11,361 bases of DNA from positions 1 through 11,361 of the forward strand of contig CALLJA010000539.1 of assembly GCA_938008865.1 (NCBI GenBank), given 5' to 3'. Positions 1 through 6,257 of the stretch are shown here, one piece after another. Within the stretch, counting starts at the first letter, position 1, and every line of letters begins with the position of its first letter. Both the position numbers and the translations under genes were made by a program. The DNA comes from an uncultured Anaerolineales bacterium (GTDB taxonomy: Bacteria; Chloroflexota; Anaerolineae; Anaerolineales; Villigracilaceae). The notes below the pieces were generated by a model that was not told where the DNA came from, did not search any database, and saw nothing but the letters and a program-made list of their open reading frames with translations.

Positions 1-2405
1 GGATTATAAAAGCGGAAGCAATTCCTGGCGCGCTTGGCCTGATACATGGCGATATCGGCTTCGCGCAGCAGGGCGGTGGCATCGTCGCTGTCTACTGGAT
101 ACAGGCTGATACCGATGCTGGCAGTCACCACAAAGGTATGGTCCTCGATCTGCATCGGCTCCGAAATGGCGCTCAACACTTTTTGCGCCACCAGCACGCA
201 GGCATCGACATCGGTCACGTCCTCGTTGATCAGGGTAAATTCATCCCCACCCATACGGGCCGCCGTGTCTGATTTCCGCAGGCAGTTGTGAAGTCGCTGG
301 GCCATGAGCCACAGCAACTGGTCTCCGCAGGCGTGGCCGTAGGTGTCATTGACCTCTTTGAAGTTATCCAGGTCGAGCAGCATGACGGCCAGCATACCGT
401 GCTTTTCGCGGCGGGCGCGCTCAAGGGCGGAGGACAGGCGGTCTTGAAAGAGCTGTCGGTTCGGGAGGCCCGTCAGGTCATCGTGCATGGCCATATACTC
501 CAGGCGCTTCTCGACCTGCTTGCGCTCCGTGATATCGCGCGCAATGCTGCCCACACGATAACCGATATCGGTCTTGTAGGTGTACATGACGATCTCGACG
601 TTGCGGCGGGACCCGTCGGGATGCTGGATCACGGTTTCGCGCGGCAGGTTCAATTCCCCACCCAGCCCGGTCGAGAGAGTATGAAGGGCGTTCCGTTTGA
701 CGCGTTCGACAAATCCCCCTACCCGCAGCTCGGACGGCAGCAATTGATACTGGACCTCCCAGATCGGCTGGCCCAATACCGTCCCCCGTTTGCGCCCAGA
801 GAGAAGTTCCTGCCCGCGATTCCACTCGACGATCAGCCCGCTCTCGTCCACGATGATGATCCCGTCGGGGGATTGCTCCACCAGGCTGCGGAATTTCTCC
901 TCGCTCTCGATCAGGGCTTGCTCGGCCTTGAGCCGCTCGGAAATATCGCGGATGAAGGCGATATGCGCGGGCCTGCCCATGTAGGTGATATGCGATGCAG
1001 CGATCTCGACGGGAAAGATGGTTCCATCCTTTTTTCGGTGGAAGCGGATCGGGATCTTGGTCAGACCGGTCTGAACTGCGCCGCGGGTCTCGCTGGGCTG
1101 GGCGGAAAGGTCCACGTTGCAAAGTTTGAGAAGTTCTTCGTGGCTGTATCCGTACAGGGCGGAGGCGATATGGTTGGCGTCCTTGATCTGCCCAACCTCG
1201 TTGTCGATCAGGAAGACCGCATCCGCGCCCAGGTTGAAAAGCTGGCGGTATTTTTCCTCGCTCTCCTGCATGGACTGGATCGCCTGGCGTTGCTCGGTGA
1301 TGTCGCGGAAGTTGACGACCAGCGCCTCCACGCTGGGTTCGGCCAGCAGATTGCTGAACGTGCTCTCCAGCCAACGCCAGGACCCGTCTTTGTGGCGGAA
1401 CCGATACTGAAGCGTGGAAACCTGGGAGGGATTTCCCAGCAGGTAGTTGAACAGGGAGATGAGAGTCTGCAAGTCCTGGGGATGGGCCAGGTCAGCAGGG
1501 TCGGTGTGAAGGATTTCTTCGGATTTATATCCAAAAATATTTTGCGCAGATTTGCTGATGTACTTGAAGCGCCCATCTGCATCGATCAGTACAATGCCAT
1601 CGGGGGCATTCTCGATCAGGGATTTGTAACGCTTCTCCGCAAGACGAATGGCTTCTTCAGCCTGCTTGCGCTCCGTGACATCGCGGATGACGTGAATGGC
1701 CGCCAGCAGGACCCCGTCAGAGTTTAGGACGGGATCCACCGTCACATCCAGCCAGCGGCCTTCCCGATTCAATTCCAGGGTCTCCCGCCGCAGGGTTTTC
1801 AACATGCGGCAGGTAGGACAATTCGGCAACGGACCGTCCGCACCGTGTACGACCTCCCAGCAGTATTTCCCAGCCATTTCGTCGGCGCTAAGGCGGAACA
1901 GGGTTTGCATGGCGCGGTTGCTGCGCAAAATGCGCTGATCCCTGTTAAGAAGCAGGATTGCGTCGCTAGTGGCGTCGAAAGTGGCCTGCCACTGGCCAGC
2001 CAGTTCGCGCATGCTCTGTTCGATCAGTTGCCGCTCACTAACGTCGCGCACTAGGCCGAGCATGTATCCATTGGAGAGCACCCGCCCATTGATCTCCACC
2101 CGCAGCAGGGACCCGTTCTTCTTCTTCAGGTAACGCTCCCTGACTACTCCCCCCCCTGCGCGCAGGATGTCATATCGAATGGGATCGGAAGCCTCCTCCT
2201 CAGAAGGGATCAGGTCCTGCATAGACAGTTGCAGCAATTCCTCGCGCGTATATCCAAGCATCTCGCAGCCGCGGGCATTGACCTCCACGTACCGGCCCTG
2301 CGCATCAGCCAGAAAAATCCCATCCCCAGCTTGGGCAAAGATCGTTTGAAATAATTCCTCGGAAAATACCCGTCCGGGGGTGGGCTTGCTATTCTTCCTG
2401 GCCAC
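1..2405 (-). CDS. Five-PAS, GGDEF diguanylate cyclase (C-terminus cut by window edge)
   Basis: Predicted cytoplasmic sensor that makes cyclic di-GMP from two GTP. The reading frame is open from a GTG codon at 2403-2405 to the left edge (801 codons seen, no stop). The GTG is chosen because TAGGAGG lies 5 nt upstream (2411-2417) and an in-frame stop sits at 2415-2417, with no ATG between. No signal peptide or membrane segment is visible. Five PAS domains lie at about residues 14-125, 138-245, 255-372, 383-490 and 500-627; each ends in a DVSER, DVTER, DITEQ or DISER-like linker. The GGDEF domain starts near 636 (HDDLTGLPNR) and keeps an intact GGDEF at 719-723. An RKSD inhibitory I-site sits at 710-713, five residues before it. 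PAS2 has C182, H187, C196 and C199. The end reads ADIAMYQAKRARN, typical of GGDEF C-termini; an EAL domain may follow outside the window. Family assignment is firm, ligands unknown. Confidence 0.93.
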   Translation of the reverse strand, partial: MARKNSKPTPGRVFSEELFQTIFAQAGDGIFLADAQGRYVEVNARGCEMLGYTREELLQLSMQDLIPSEEEASDPIRYDILRAGGGVVRERYLKKKNGSLLRVEINGRVLSNGYMLGLVRDVSERQLIEQSMRELAGQWQATFDATSDAILLLNRDQRILRSNRAMQTLFRLSADEMAGKYCWEVVHGADGPLPNCPTCRMLKTLRRETLELNREGRWLDVTVDPVLNSDGVLLAAIHVIRDVTERKQAEEAIRLAEKRYKSLIENAPDGIVLIDADGRFKYISKSAQNIFGYKSEEILHTDPADLAHPQDLQTLISLFNYLLGNPSQVSTLQYRFRHKDGSWRWLESTFSNLLAEPSVEALVVNFRDITEQRQAIQSMQESEEKYRQLFNLGADAVFLIDNEVGQIKDANHIASALYGYSHEELLKLCNVDLSAQPSETRGAVQTGLTKIPIRFHRKKDGTIFPVEIAASHITYMGRPAHIAFIRDISERLKAEQALIESEEKFRSLVEQSPDGIIIVDESGLIVEWNRGQELLSGRKRGTVLGQPIWEVQYQLLPSELRVGGFVERVKRNALHTLSTGLGGELNLPRETVIQHPDGSRRNVEIVMYTYKTDIGYRVGSIARDITERKQVEKRLEYMAMHDDLTGLPNRQLFQDRLSSALERARREKHGMLAVMLLDLDNFKEVNDTYGHACGDQLLWLMAQRLHNCLRKSDTAARMGGDEFTLINEDVTDVDACVLVAQKVLSAISEPMQIEDHTFVVTASIGISLYPVDSDDATALLREADIAMYQAKRARNCFRFYN

Positions 2406-2410
2406 AGACG

Positions 2411-2417
2411 CCTCCTA
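2411..2417 (-). promoter_or_regulatory. Shine-Dalgarno site fixing the GTG start of the PAS-GGDEF gene
   Basis: On the minus strand the sequence is TAGGAGG, followed by 5 nt (CGTCT) and then GTG. It is the strongest ribosome-binding site in the window. It decides the start, because no ATG occurs in this frame between the upstream stop and the first PAS domain. Confidence 0.8.
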
Positions 2418-2441
2418 CCGATATCAAAACTTGCTCGACAA

Positions 2442-2471
2442 GCCGTAACTCCCCGGAGATACGGCATCTCC
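2442..2471 (-). promoter_or_regulatory. Two competing hairpins in the leader of the PAS-GGDEF gene
   Basis: Two perfect inverted repeats share bases and so exclude each other. Hairpin A pairs 2455-2460 (GGAGAT) with 2466-2471 (ATCTCC) around a 5-nt loop. Hairpin B pairs 2442-2447 (GCCGTA) with 2460-2465 (TACGGC); after one A-A mismatch it continues as CTC/GAG around a 4-nt loop. Both lie between the predicted transcription start (about 2472) and the ribosome-binding site at 2411-2417. That they are regulatory is inference; they could instead be a protein-binding site or chance. No strong run of T follows, so a terminator is unlikely. Confidence 0.4.
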
Positions 2472-2478
2472 ATTTTCG

Positions 2479-2487
2479 ATATTAGCA
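2479..2487 (-). promoter_or_regulatory. Extended -10 promoter for the PAS-GGDEF gene
   Basis: On the minus strand the sequence reads TGCTAATAT, an extended -10 element (TGn plus TAATAT). Only a poor -35 (TTTGCC, 16-nt spacing) lies upstream, as is common for extended -10 promoters. The predicted transcript start is near 2472, leaving a leader of about 67 nt before the GTG. Confidence 0.45.
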
Positions 2488-2519
2488 TAAATGCAGAATA
2501 GGCAAACGAATTGCAATCT

Positions 2520-2560
2520 TTTTCTTATAATGAGTTTGAGCGCAAATTTTCATAAGAAAA
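2520..2560. repeat. AT-rich 9-bp inverted repeat upstream of the PAS-GGDEF gene
   Basis: TTTTCTTAT at 2520-2528 is exactly complementary to ATAAGAAAA at 2552-2560, with 23 nt between. The right arm doubles as the T-tract (minus strand) of the aminotransferase terminator. It could be an operator placed about 35-75 bp upstream of the predicted PAS-GGDEF promoter, or an extra part of the terminator structure. No function is assigned. Confidence 0.35.
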
Positions 2561-2592
2561 CAGGAGGGCCCCCAGCCTGCGCATCCCTCCTG
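2551..2592 (-). terminator. Rho-independent terminator of the aminotransferase gene
   Basis: CCCTCCTG at 2585-2592 and CAGGAGGG at 2561-2568 form an 8-bp GC-rich stem with a 16-nt loop. On the minus strand the stem is followed at once by TTTTCTTATG. It begins 7 nt after the TAA stop of the aminotransferase and separates that gene from the PAS-GGDEF gene downstream. Confidence 0.75.
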
Positions 2593-2599
2593 CGATGGT

Positions 2600-3949
2600 T
2601 TACCTGACAGCCTGGTCGGCGGCCTCCAGGGCCTTGTCCAACACGTCGAAACCTTCCTTCAACTGCGCCTCGCTGATGGACAGTGGCGGGATGATCAGCA
2701 GCGTGTGCCAGTGCGTATACAGGAACAGGCCATTGTCGGTGCAATATTTCTTGACGGCCGCCATCTCAGGCGAGGAGCCGTTCCACGGGGCCATCGGCTC
2801 TTTCGTCCCTCGGTCCCGAACCAGCTCGACGATGCCGAACAGGCCGATGTTGCGCACCTCGCCCACAGACGGATGCGCTTCTCCCAAGTCGGTCAACATG
2901 CGCTTCAGGATGGGTCCCATTTCGGCGGCGTGTTCCACCAATTTGTCTTCCTTCATCACCTGGATGTTCGCCAGCGCCGCCGCCAGCGAAATGGGATGCG
3001 AGGTGTAGGTCAGGCCGCTCTCAAAGACGTGCTCATCGAAGGCCGCCGCGATCTCTGGCTTCATCGCCACTGCACCCAGCGGCGCATACGCAGACGTGAG
3101 CCCCTTGGCCATGGTCATGATGTCTGGCACCACGTTCCAGTGATCCACGGCGAACCATTTGCCCGTGCGGCCAAATCCGCTCATCACCTCGTCGGCGATC
3201 ATGACGATGCCGTATTTGTCGCACAGCGCGCGCACGCCCTGCATGTAGCCTTCGGGCGGAACAATGATGCCGTTCGTGCCCGTGACCGACTCCATCAAAA
3301 TGGCGGCGATGGTCTCGGGACCCTCGTAGCGGATAATCTCTTCCAGGTGGTTGAGGTAATCCTGCGTGAAGTCCGCTTCAGAGATGTTCGGGTTGGTGCG
3401 ATGGAATGTTGAGCGATAGCGATACGGGTCGAGGAAATGCACCACACCTGGCATCGTGCCTGGTTCCCACATCTGACGGCGCGGGTCACCCGTGGCGGCC
3501 ATCGCGCCCATCGTCGCGCCGTGATAGGAACGGTAGCGCGTGAGGATCTTGAAGCGTTTGGTATAGCCGCGCGCCAGCTTGATGGCATTCTCGTTCGAGT
3601 CCGACCCGCCCAGCGTGAATAGCACCTTGCTCAAGGCCTTCTGCGGGGTGATGTCGGCCACGGCCTTGCTGGCCAGTGCGCGGATGCGGGTGGTCATGCC
3701 AGGCGCGGCATACGGCAGGTCAGCAGCCTGCTCCTGCATGGCGCGGATCACGCGCTCGTCGCCATGACCGATATTGACACACATGGTCATCGAGTTGAAG
3801 TCGAGGTAGCGTTTGTCGTTCACGTCCCAGAAGTACACGCCCTTGGCACGCTTGACCGCGATCGGGTTGACCTTGGCCTGGGCTGACCAGGTCCAGAAGA
3901 CATGCTCTTTGGAAAGCGAAACAATTTCATCATCGGGGAGATCGAACAT
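2600..3949 (-). CDS. Class III (acetylornithine/taurine-type) PLP aminotransferase
   Basis: Cytoplasmic pyridoxal-phosphate enzyme of fold type I that moves an amino group between an omega-amine or amino acid and a 2-oxo acid. The protein is 449 aa, the usual size for the family. Visible landmarks: phosphate-binding GGSDSNENAIKLAR near 114-127, SYHG at 141-144 where the aromatic residue stacks on the ring, IADEV with D253 contacting the pyridine nitrogen, and the Schiff-base lysine K282 in MAKGLTS. All expected cofactor residues are present. The start at 3947-3949 is preferred over an ATG at 4013-4015, because AGAGG lies 5 nt upstream and the homologous-looking region starts here; the longer version adds 22 low-complexity residues. 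The overall pattern (HVFWTWSAQ near the N-terminus, EVMSGFGRTGKWFAVDHW) resembles taurine-pyruvate or taurine-oxoglutarate aminotransferases, but no sulfonate gene is nearby, so the substrate is unproven. It is transcribed alone and ends in its own terminator. Confidence 0.93.
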   Translation of the reverse strand: MFDLPDDEIVSLSKEHVFWTWSAQAKVNPIAVKRAKGVYFWDVNDKRYLDFNSMTMCVNIGHGDERVIRAMQEQAADLPYAAPGMTTRIRALASKAVADITPQKALSKVLFTLGGSDSNENAIKLARGYTKRFKILTRYRSYHGATMGAMAATGDPRRQMWEPGTMPGVVHFLDPYRYRSTFHRTNPNISEADFTQDYLNHLEEIIRYEGPETIAAILMESVTGTNGIIVPPEGYMQGVRALCDKYGIVMIADEVMSGFGRTGKWFAVDHWNVVPDIMTMAKGLTSAYAPLGAVAMKPEIAAAFDEHVFESGLTYTSHPISLAAALANIQVMKEDKLVEHAAEMGPILKRMLTDLGEAHPSVGEVRNIGLFGIVELVRDRGTKEPMAPWNGSSPEMAAVKKYCTDNGLFLYTHWHTLLIIPPLSISEAQLKEGFDVLDKALEAADQAVR

Positions 3950-3965
3950 GAAAGCCTCTTTGGAT

Positions 3966-4010
3966 TTACGATTTTTTGATTGACTATCTTGGATTTTAGT
4001 CGAATCGTAA
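3966..4010. repeat. Nested AT-rich inverted repeat upstream of the aminotransferase
   Basis: TTACGATT at 3966-3973 is exactly complementary to AATCGTAA at 4003-4010. Inside it, GACTA at 3982-3986 pairs with TAGTC at 3997-4001. The element starts 17 nt upstream of the aminotransferase ATG, so it would sit in its leader or promoter. I could not find a convincing -35/-10 pair for this gene; TAAAAT at about 3993-3998 on the minus strand is only a weak -10 candidate. Function unknown. Confidence 0.4.
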
Positions 4011-4024
4011 CACAAAACCGCCCC

Positions 4025-4114
4025 GTCATTGCGAGAAGCCGCGATAGCGGCGACGAAGCAATCTCATGCTGTTGAAGAGATTGCTTCGCGGCAAAAATCG
4101 CCGCTCGCAATGAC
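4025..4114. repeat. 90-bp foldback (MITE/REP-like) repeat with GTCATTGCGAG ends
   Basis: The outer 11-bp arms GTCATTGCGAG (4025-4035) and CTCGCAATGAC (4104-4114) are perfect complements. An intermediate pair is GCGGCGA (4047-4053) with TCGCCGC (4098-4104). The inner 12-bp arms CGAAGCAATCTC (4054-4065) and GAGATTGCTTCG (4077-4088) are also perfect, around an 11-nt loop. I know this sequence type as a dispersed intergenic palindrome in many unrelated bacterial genomes; that is recollection, not a search result. It lies between divergent genes and has no coding capacity or transposase. Confidence 0.8.
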
Positions 4115-4143
4115 ATACTTACACAACTCTTACATCGCCTCTC

Positions 4144-4172
4144 TTGACAGCGCACTCCCACTTTGTTATTAT
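4144..4172 (+). promoter_or_regulatory. Sigma-70 promoter of the DHA2 exporter gene
   Basis: A perfect -35 (TTGACA, 4144-4149) is separated by exactly 17 nt from the -10 TATTAT (4167-4172). Transcription should begin near 4179, giving a leader of about 44 nt. The ribosome-binding site AGGAG (4214-4218) is 4 nt before the exporter ATG. It is the best promoter in the window. Confidence 0.8.
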
Positions 4173-4174
4173 AA

Positions 4175-4196
4175 ACTTACCGAGCGGTCAGTAAGT
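4175..4196. promoter_or_regulatory. 22-bp palindrome, likely TetR-family operator
   Basis: ACTTAC at 4175-4180 and GTAAGT at 4191-4196 are perfect arms, and 9 of the 11 base pairs of the whole 22-bp site match. The core (CGAGCGGTCA) resembles the ACCGn..CGGT half-sites common in TetR-family operators. It starts 3 nt after the -10 box and covers the predicted transcription start, so a bound repressor would block the exporter promoter. The TetR gene at 5672-6253 is the natural candidate ligand; that pairing is inference. Confidence 0.65.
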
Positions 4197-4222
4197 GAAA
4201 TCCGCTTATTCACAGGAGAAAC

Positions 4223-5629
4223 ATGAACGACAAGACCCGTAACCAAATTCTGTTGGTACTCTTTTTAGGTGTGTTGATGGGCGCGCTGGATATCGCCATC
4301 GTGGCGCCTGCCCTGCCCTCGATCCAGAAATTCTTCGGCGTGGGCGACCGCGCCCTGACGTGGACCTTCACCGTCTATGTGCTGTTCAACCTGATCGGCA
4401 CGCCGCTGATGGCTAAATTATCCGACCTGTTCGGCCGCCGCTCCATCTACGTGCTGGACGTGACGCTCTTCGCCCTCGGGTCGCTGGTGGTGGCCCTTTC
4501 GCCCTCGAACCTGTTCGCCGTTTTACTGGCGGGCCGCGCCCTGCAGGGACTCGGCGCGGGTGGTATCTTCCCTGTGGCCAGCGCCGTAATCGGCGACACC
4601 TTCCCGCCTGAGAAGCGCGGTAGTGCCCTGGGGCTGATCGGCGCGGTCTTTGGACTAGCCTTTTTAGTGGGACCCATCCTGGGCGGGATCATCCTTAGCT
4701 TTACGGGCTGGGAGTGGCTGTTCATCATCAACCTGCCCATCGCGCTGGTTGTCATTTTTATGGGCTTGAAACTGCTGCCATCCACACGGCCTGAGACTCA
4801 ACGTCCATTCGACACACTGGGCATGCTCACGCTGGGCATCCTGTTGACTTCGCTCGCGTACGGCCTGAACCAGATCGATGCGCAAAATTTCGTGGGCAGC
4901 CTGATATCACTCAACGTTTGGCCGTTCCTGCTGTTGGCGGCGGCGCTGCTCTACGTCTTCGTGCAAATCGAGCAAAACGCCGAGGACCCGATCCTGAATC
5001 TGCGCCTGTTCAAGAGCCGACAAACCGTGCTAGCCAGTTTCCTTTCGGCGGGGGCAGGCCTGGGCGAGGTCGGGATGGTATTCATTCCGTCGCTGGCCGT
5101 GGCGGCCATGCCCGCCATTATCAACAAACACACGGCCAGCTACCTGCTGATGCCTGTCGTGTTGGCGATGGCGGTTGGGTCGCCGCTGGTCGGCCGCCTG
5201 CTGGATAAGTTCGGGTCGAAGGCCGTCGTGCTGGCAGGGACGGTGTTGCTGGCAATCGGCATGTTGATGCTTAGCAATTCGAACTGGACCTCGGTATTAT
5301 GGCTGTTCATTACCGCCGCCACCGTGATCGGGTTTGGACTCTCGTCGCTGCTGGGCGCGCCTGTGCGTTACATCATGCTCAATGAAGCCTCCACTGCAGA
5401 CCGTACTTCCGCGCAGGGACTGATCGCTCTGTTCACCAGTATCGGCCAGTTGACCAGCAGTGCCCTGGTAGGCGCAGTAGCCGCGTCTATGGGCGGCGGC
5501 GTGACGGGCTACGGCACCGCCTACCTGGTCATCGGCGTCATCGCCGCGGTCATGGTGGTGCTGTCGCTGGGCTTGAAGAGCCGCGAGCAGGAAGTGGCTC
5601 ATCGCGACAGCGTCGCAGCAGAAGCTTAA
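4223..5629 (+). CDS. MFS multidrug exporter, DHA2 (14-helix) family
   Basis: Inner-membrane proton-driven exporter of drugs or other small hydrophobic compounds. The 468-aa protein is hydrophobic throughout, with about 14 membrane segments, and is near the family's usual length. It carries LDIAIVAPALP at 22-32 (motif D1, acidic D23 kept), KLSDLFGRR at 65-73 (motif A), AGRALQGLGAG at 103-113 with R105 (motif B) and GPILGG at 150-155 (the antiporter motif C). Together these indicate export rather than uptake. The start is supported by AGGAG 4 nt upstream of the ATG. The gene follows a near-consensus promoter with an overlapping palindrome and is followed after 42 nt by a TetR regulator, the usual arrangement for a repressor-controlled pump. 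Substrate cannot be read from the sequence. Confidence 0.92.
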   Translation: MNDKTRNQILLVLFLGVLMGALDIAIVAPALPSIQKFFGVGDRALTWTFTVYVLFNLIGTPLMAKLSDLFGRRSIYVLDVTLFALGSLVVALSPSNLFAVLLAGRALQGLGAGGIFPVASAVIGDTFPPEKRGSALGLIGAVFGLAFLVGPILGGIILSFTGWEWLFIINLPIALVVIFMGLKLLPSTRPETQRPFDTLGMLTLGILLTSLAYGLNQIDAQNFVGSLISLNVWPFLLLAAALLYVFVQIEQNAEDPILNLRLFKSRQTVLASFLSAGAGLGEVGMVFIPSLAVAAMPAIINKHTASYLLMPVVLAMAVGSPLVGRLLDKFGSKAVVLAGTVLLAIGMLMLSNSNWTSVLWLFITAATVIGFGLSSLLGAPVRYIMLNEASTADRTSAQGLIALFTSIGQLTSSALVGAVAASMGGGVTGYGTAYLVIGVIAAVMVVLSLGLKSREQEVAHRDSVAAEA

Positions 5630-5636
5630 GCTCTCA

Positions 5637-5664
5637 TTGACCCGCACCCGAAAAAGCATACAAT
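5637..5664 (+). promoter_or_regulatory. Promoter for the tetR-type gene, probably giving a leaderless mRNA
   Basis: TTGACC (5637-5642) and TACAAT (5659-5664) are separated by 16 nt. The predicted start is at about 5671, one nucleotide before the ATG at 5672, so the transcript would have almost no leader. Only a weak AGG (5666-5668 area) precedes the ATG. The exporter's palindrome does not recur here. Confidence 0.55.
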
Positions 5665-5671
5665 AGGCTGT

Positions 5672-6253
5672 ATGACTTCAGAAAACGACCTGCGCGAACA
5701 GATCCTGACGACCGCCAAAAGCATGTTCATCCAGCAAGGCTATCATGGTCTGGCCATGCGTCAGATCTCCGAAGCGTTGGGCGTGTCGAAAGCCGCATTG
5801 TATTATCACTTCAAGGACAAGGAAGAATTGTTCCTTGCCATCCTGACCAGTTACCTGAATGATATCGAAAGCCTGCTCGATCGCATCCTGGCCGAGCAGG
5901 CTTCGAACCGTGACCGCATCGGGATGTTCGTGGCAGTGGTGCTCCGTCAGCCTGCCGAACAGCGGGCGGTCATCCGCCTGGCGAGTCAGGAACTGGCGCA
6001 GTTGAGCACCGCCGCGCGCAAGGATTTCGACAAGCTCTACCGCCAGAAATTCATCGGCAAGTTGGTGCGGATCTTCCAACAAGGAGTGGACAGCGGGGAA
6101 TTCCGCCCGCTACAAACGGAGGTCGCCACCTGGGCGCTGATGGGGATCATGTATCCCTATTTTTACCCCGCCCACACAGGCGAGAAACCGCTGCCTGCCG
6201 AAACCATCCAGACGATTATAGACATCTACCTGAATGGTGTGACCCAAGCCTGA
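5672..6253 (+). CDS. TetR/AcrR-family transcriptional regulator
   Basis: DNA-binding repressor, 193 aa, normal length for the family. The N-terminal domain (about 7-53) contains the helix-turn-helix MRQISEALGVSKAALYYHF at 29-47; the GVSKAALYYHFKDKEEL signature is typical. The C-terminal part (about 60-193) is helical and divergent, and should bind the inducer and form the dimer. The gene lies 42 nt after the exporter on the same strand and has its own promoter, though read-through from the exporter promoter is also possible. Likely role: repressing the exporter through the palindrome at 4175-4196 and releasing it when the pumped compound is present. It may also control itself indirectly by read-through. 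Confidence 0.93.
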   Translation: MTSENDLREQILTTAKSMFIQQGYHGLAMRQISEALGVSKAALYYHFKDKEELFLAILTSYLNDIESLLDRILAEQASNRDRIGMFVAVVLRQPAEQRAVIRLASQELAQLSTAARKDFDKLYRQKFIGKLVRIFQQGVDSGEFRPLQTEVATWALMGIMYPYFYPAHTGEKPLPAETIQTIIDIYLNGVTQA

Positions 6254-6257
6254 AGCC

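Noticed and set aside
478..1374. 298-codon open frame on the minus strand inside the PAS-GGDEF gene
   Set aside because: It is in a different frame from the PAS/GGDEF reading and its Arg/Gly/Pro-rich translation has no recognisable motif.
288..1727. 479-codon open frame on the plus strand
   Set aside because: It is exactly antisense to the PAS3-PAS5 and GGDEF regions of the minus-strand gene and shows no domain of its own. GC-rich coding sequence often leaves such open antisense frames.
2406..2487. c-di-GMP (GEMM) riboswitch in the leader of the cyclase gene
   Set aside because: The leader is too short and lacks the conserved GEMM core and tetraloop-receptor sequences. Only simple hairpins are visible.
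4025..4114. CRISPR repeat or tRNA-like element
   Set aside because: There is one copy only, organised as a nested palindrome with no spaced direct repeats. It has no cloverleaf with an anticodon arm.
4029..4226. 65-codon open frame on the plus strand before the exporter
   Set aside because: It runs through the foldback repeat, the promoter and the operator, and has no ribosome-binding site.
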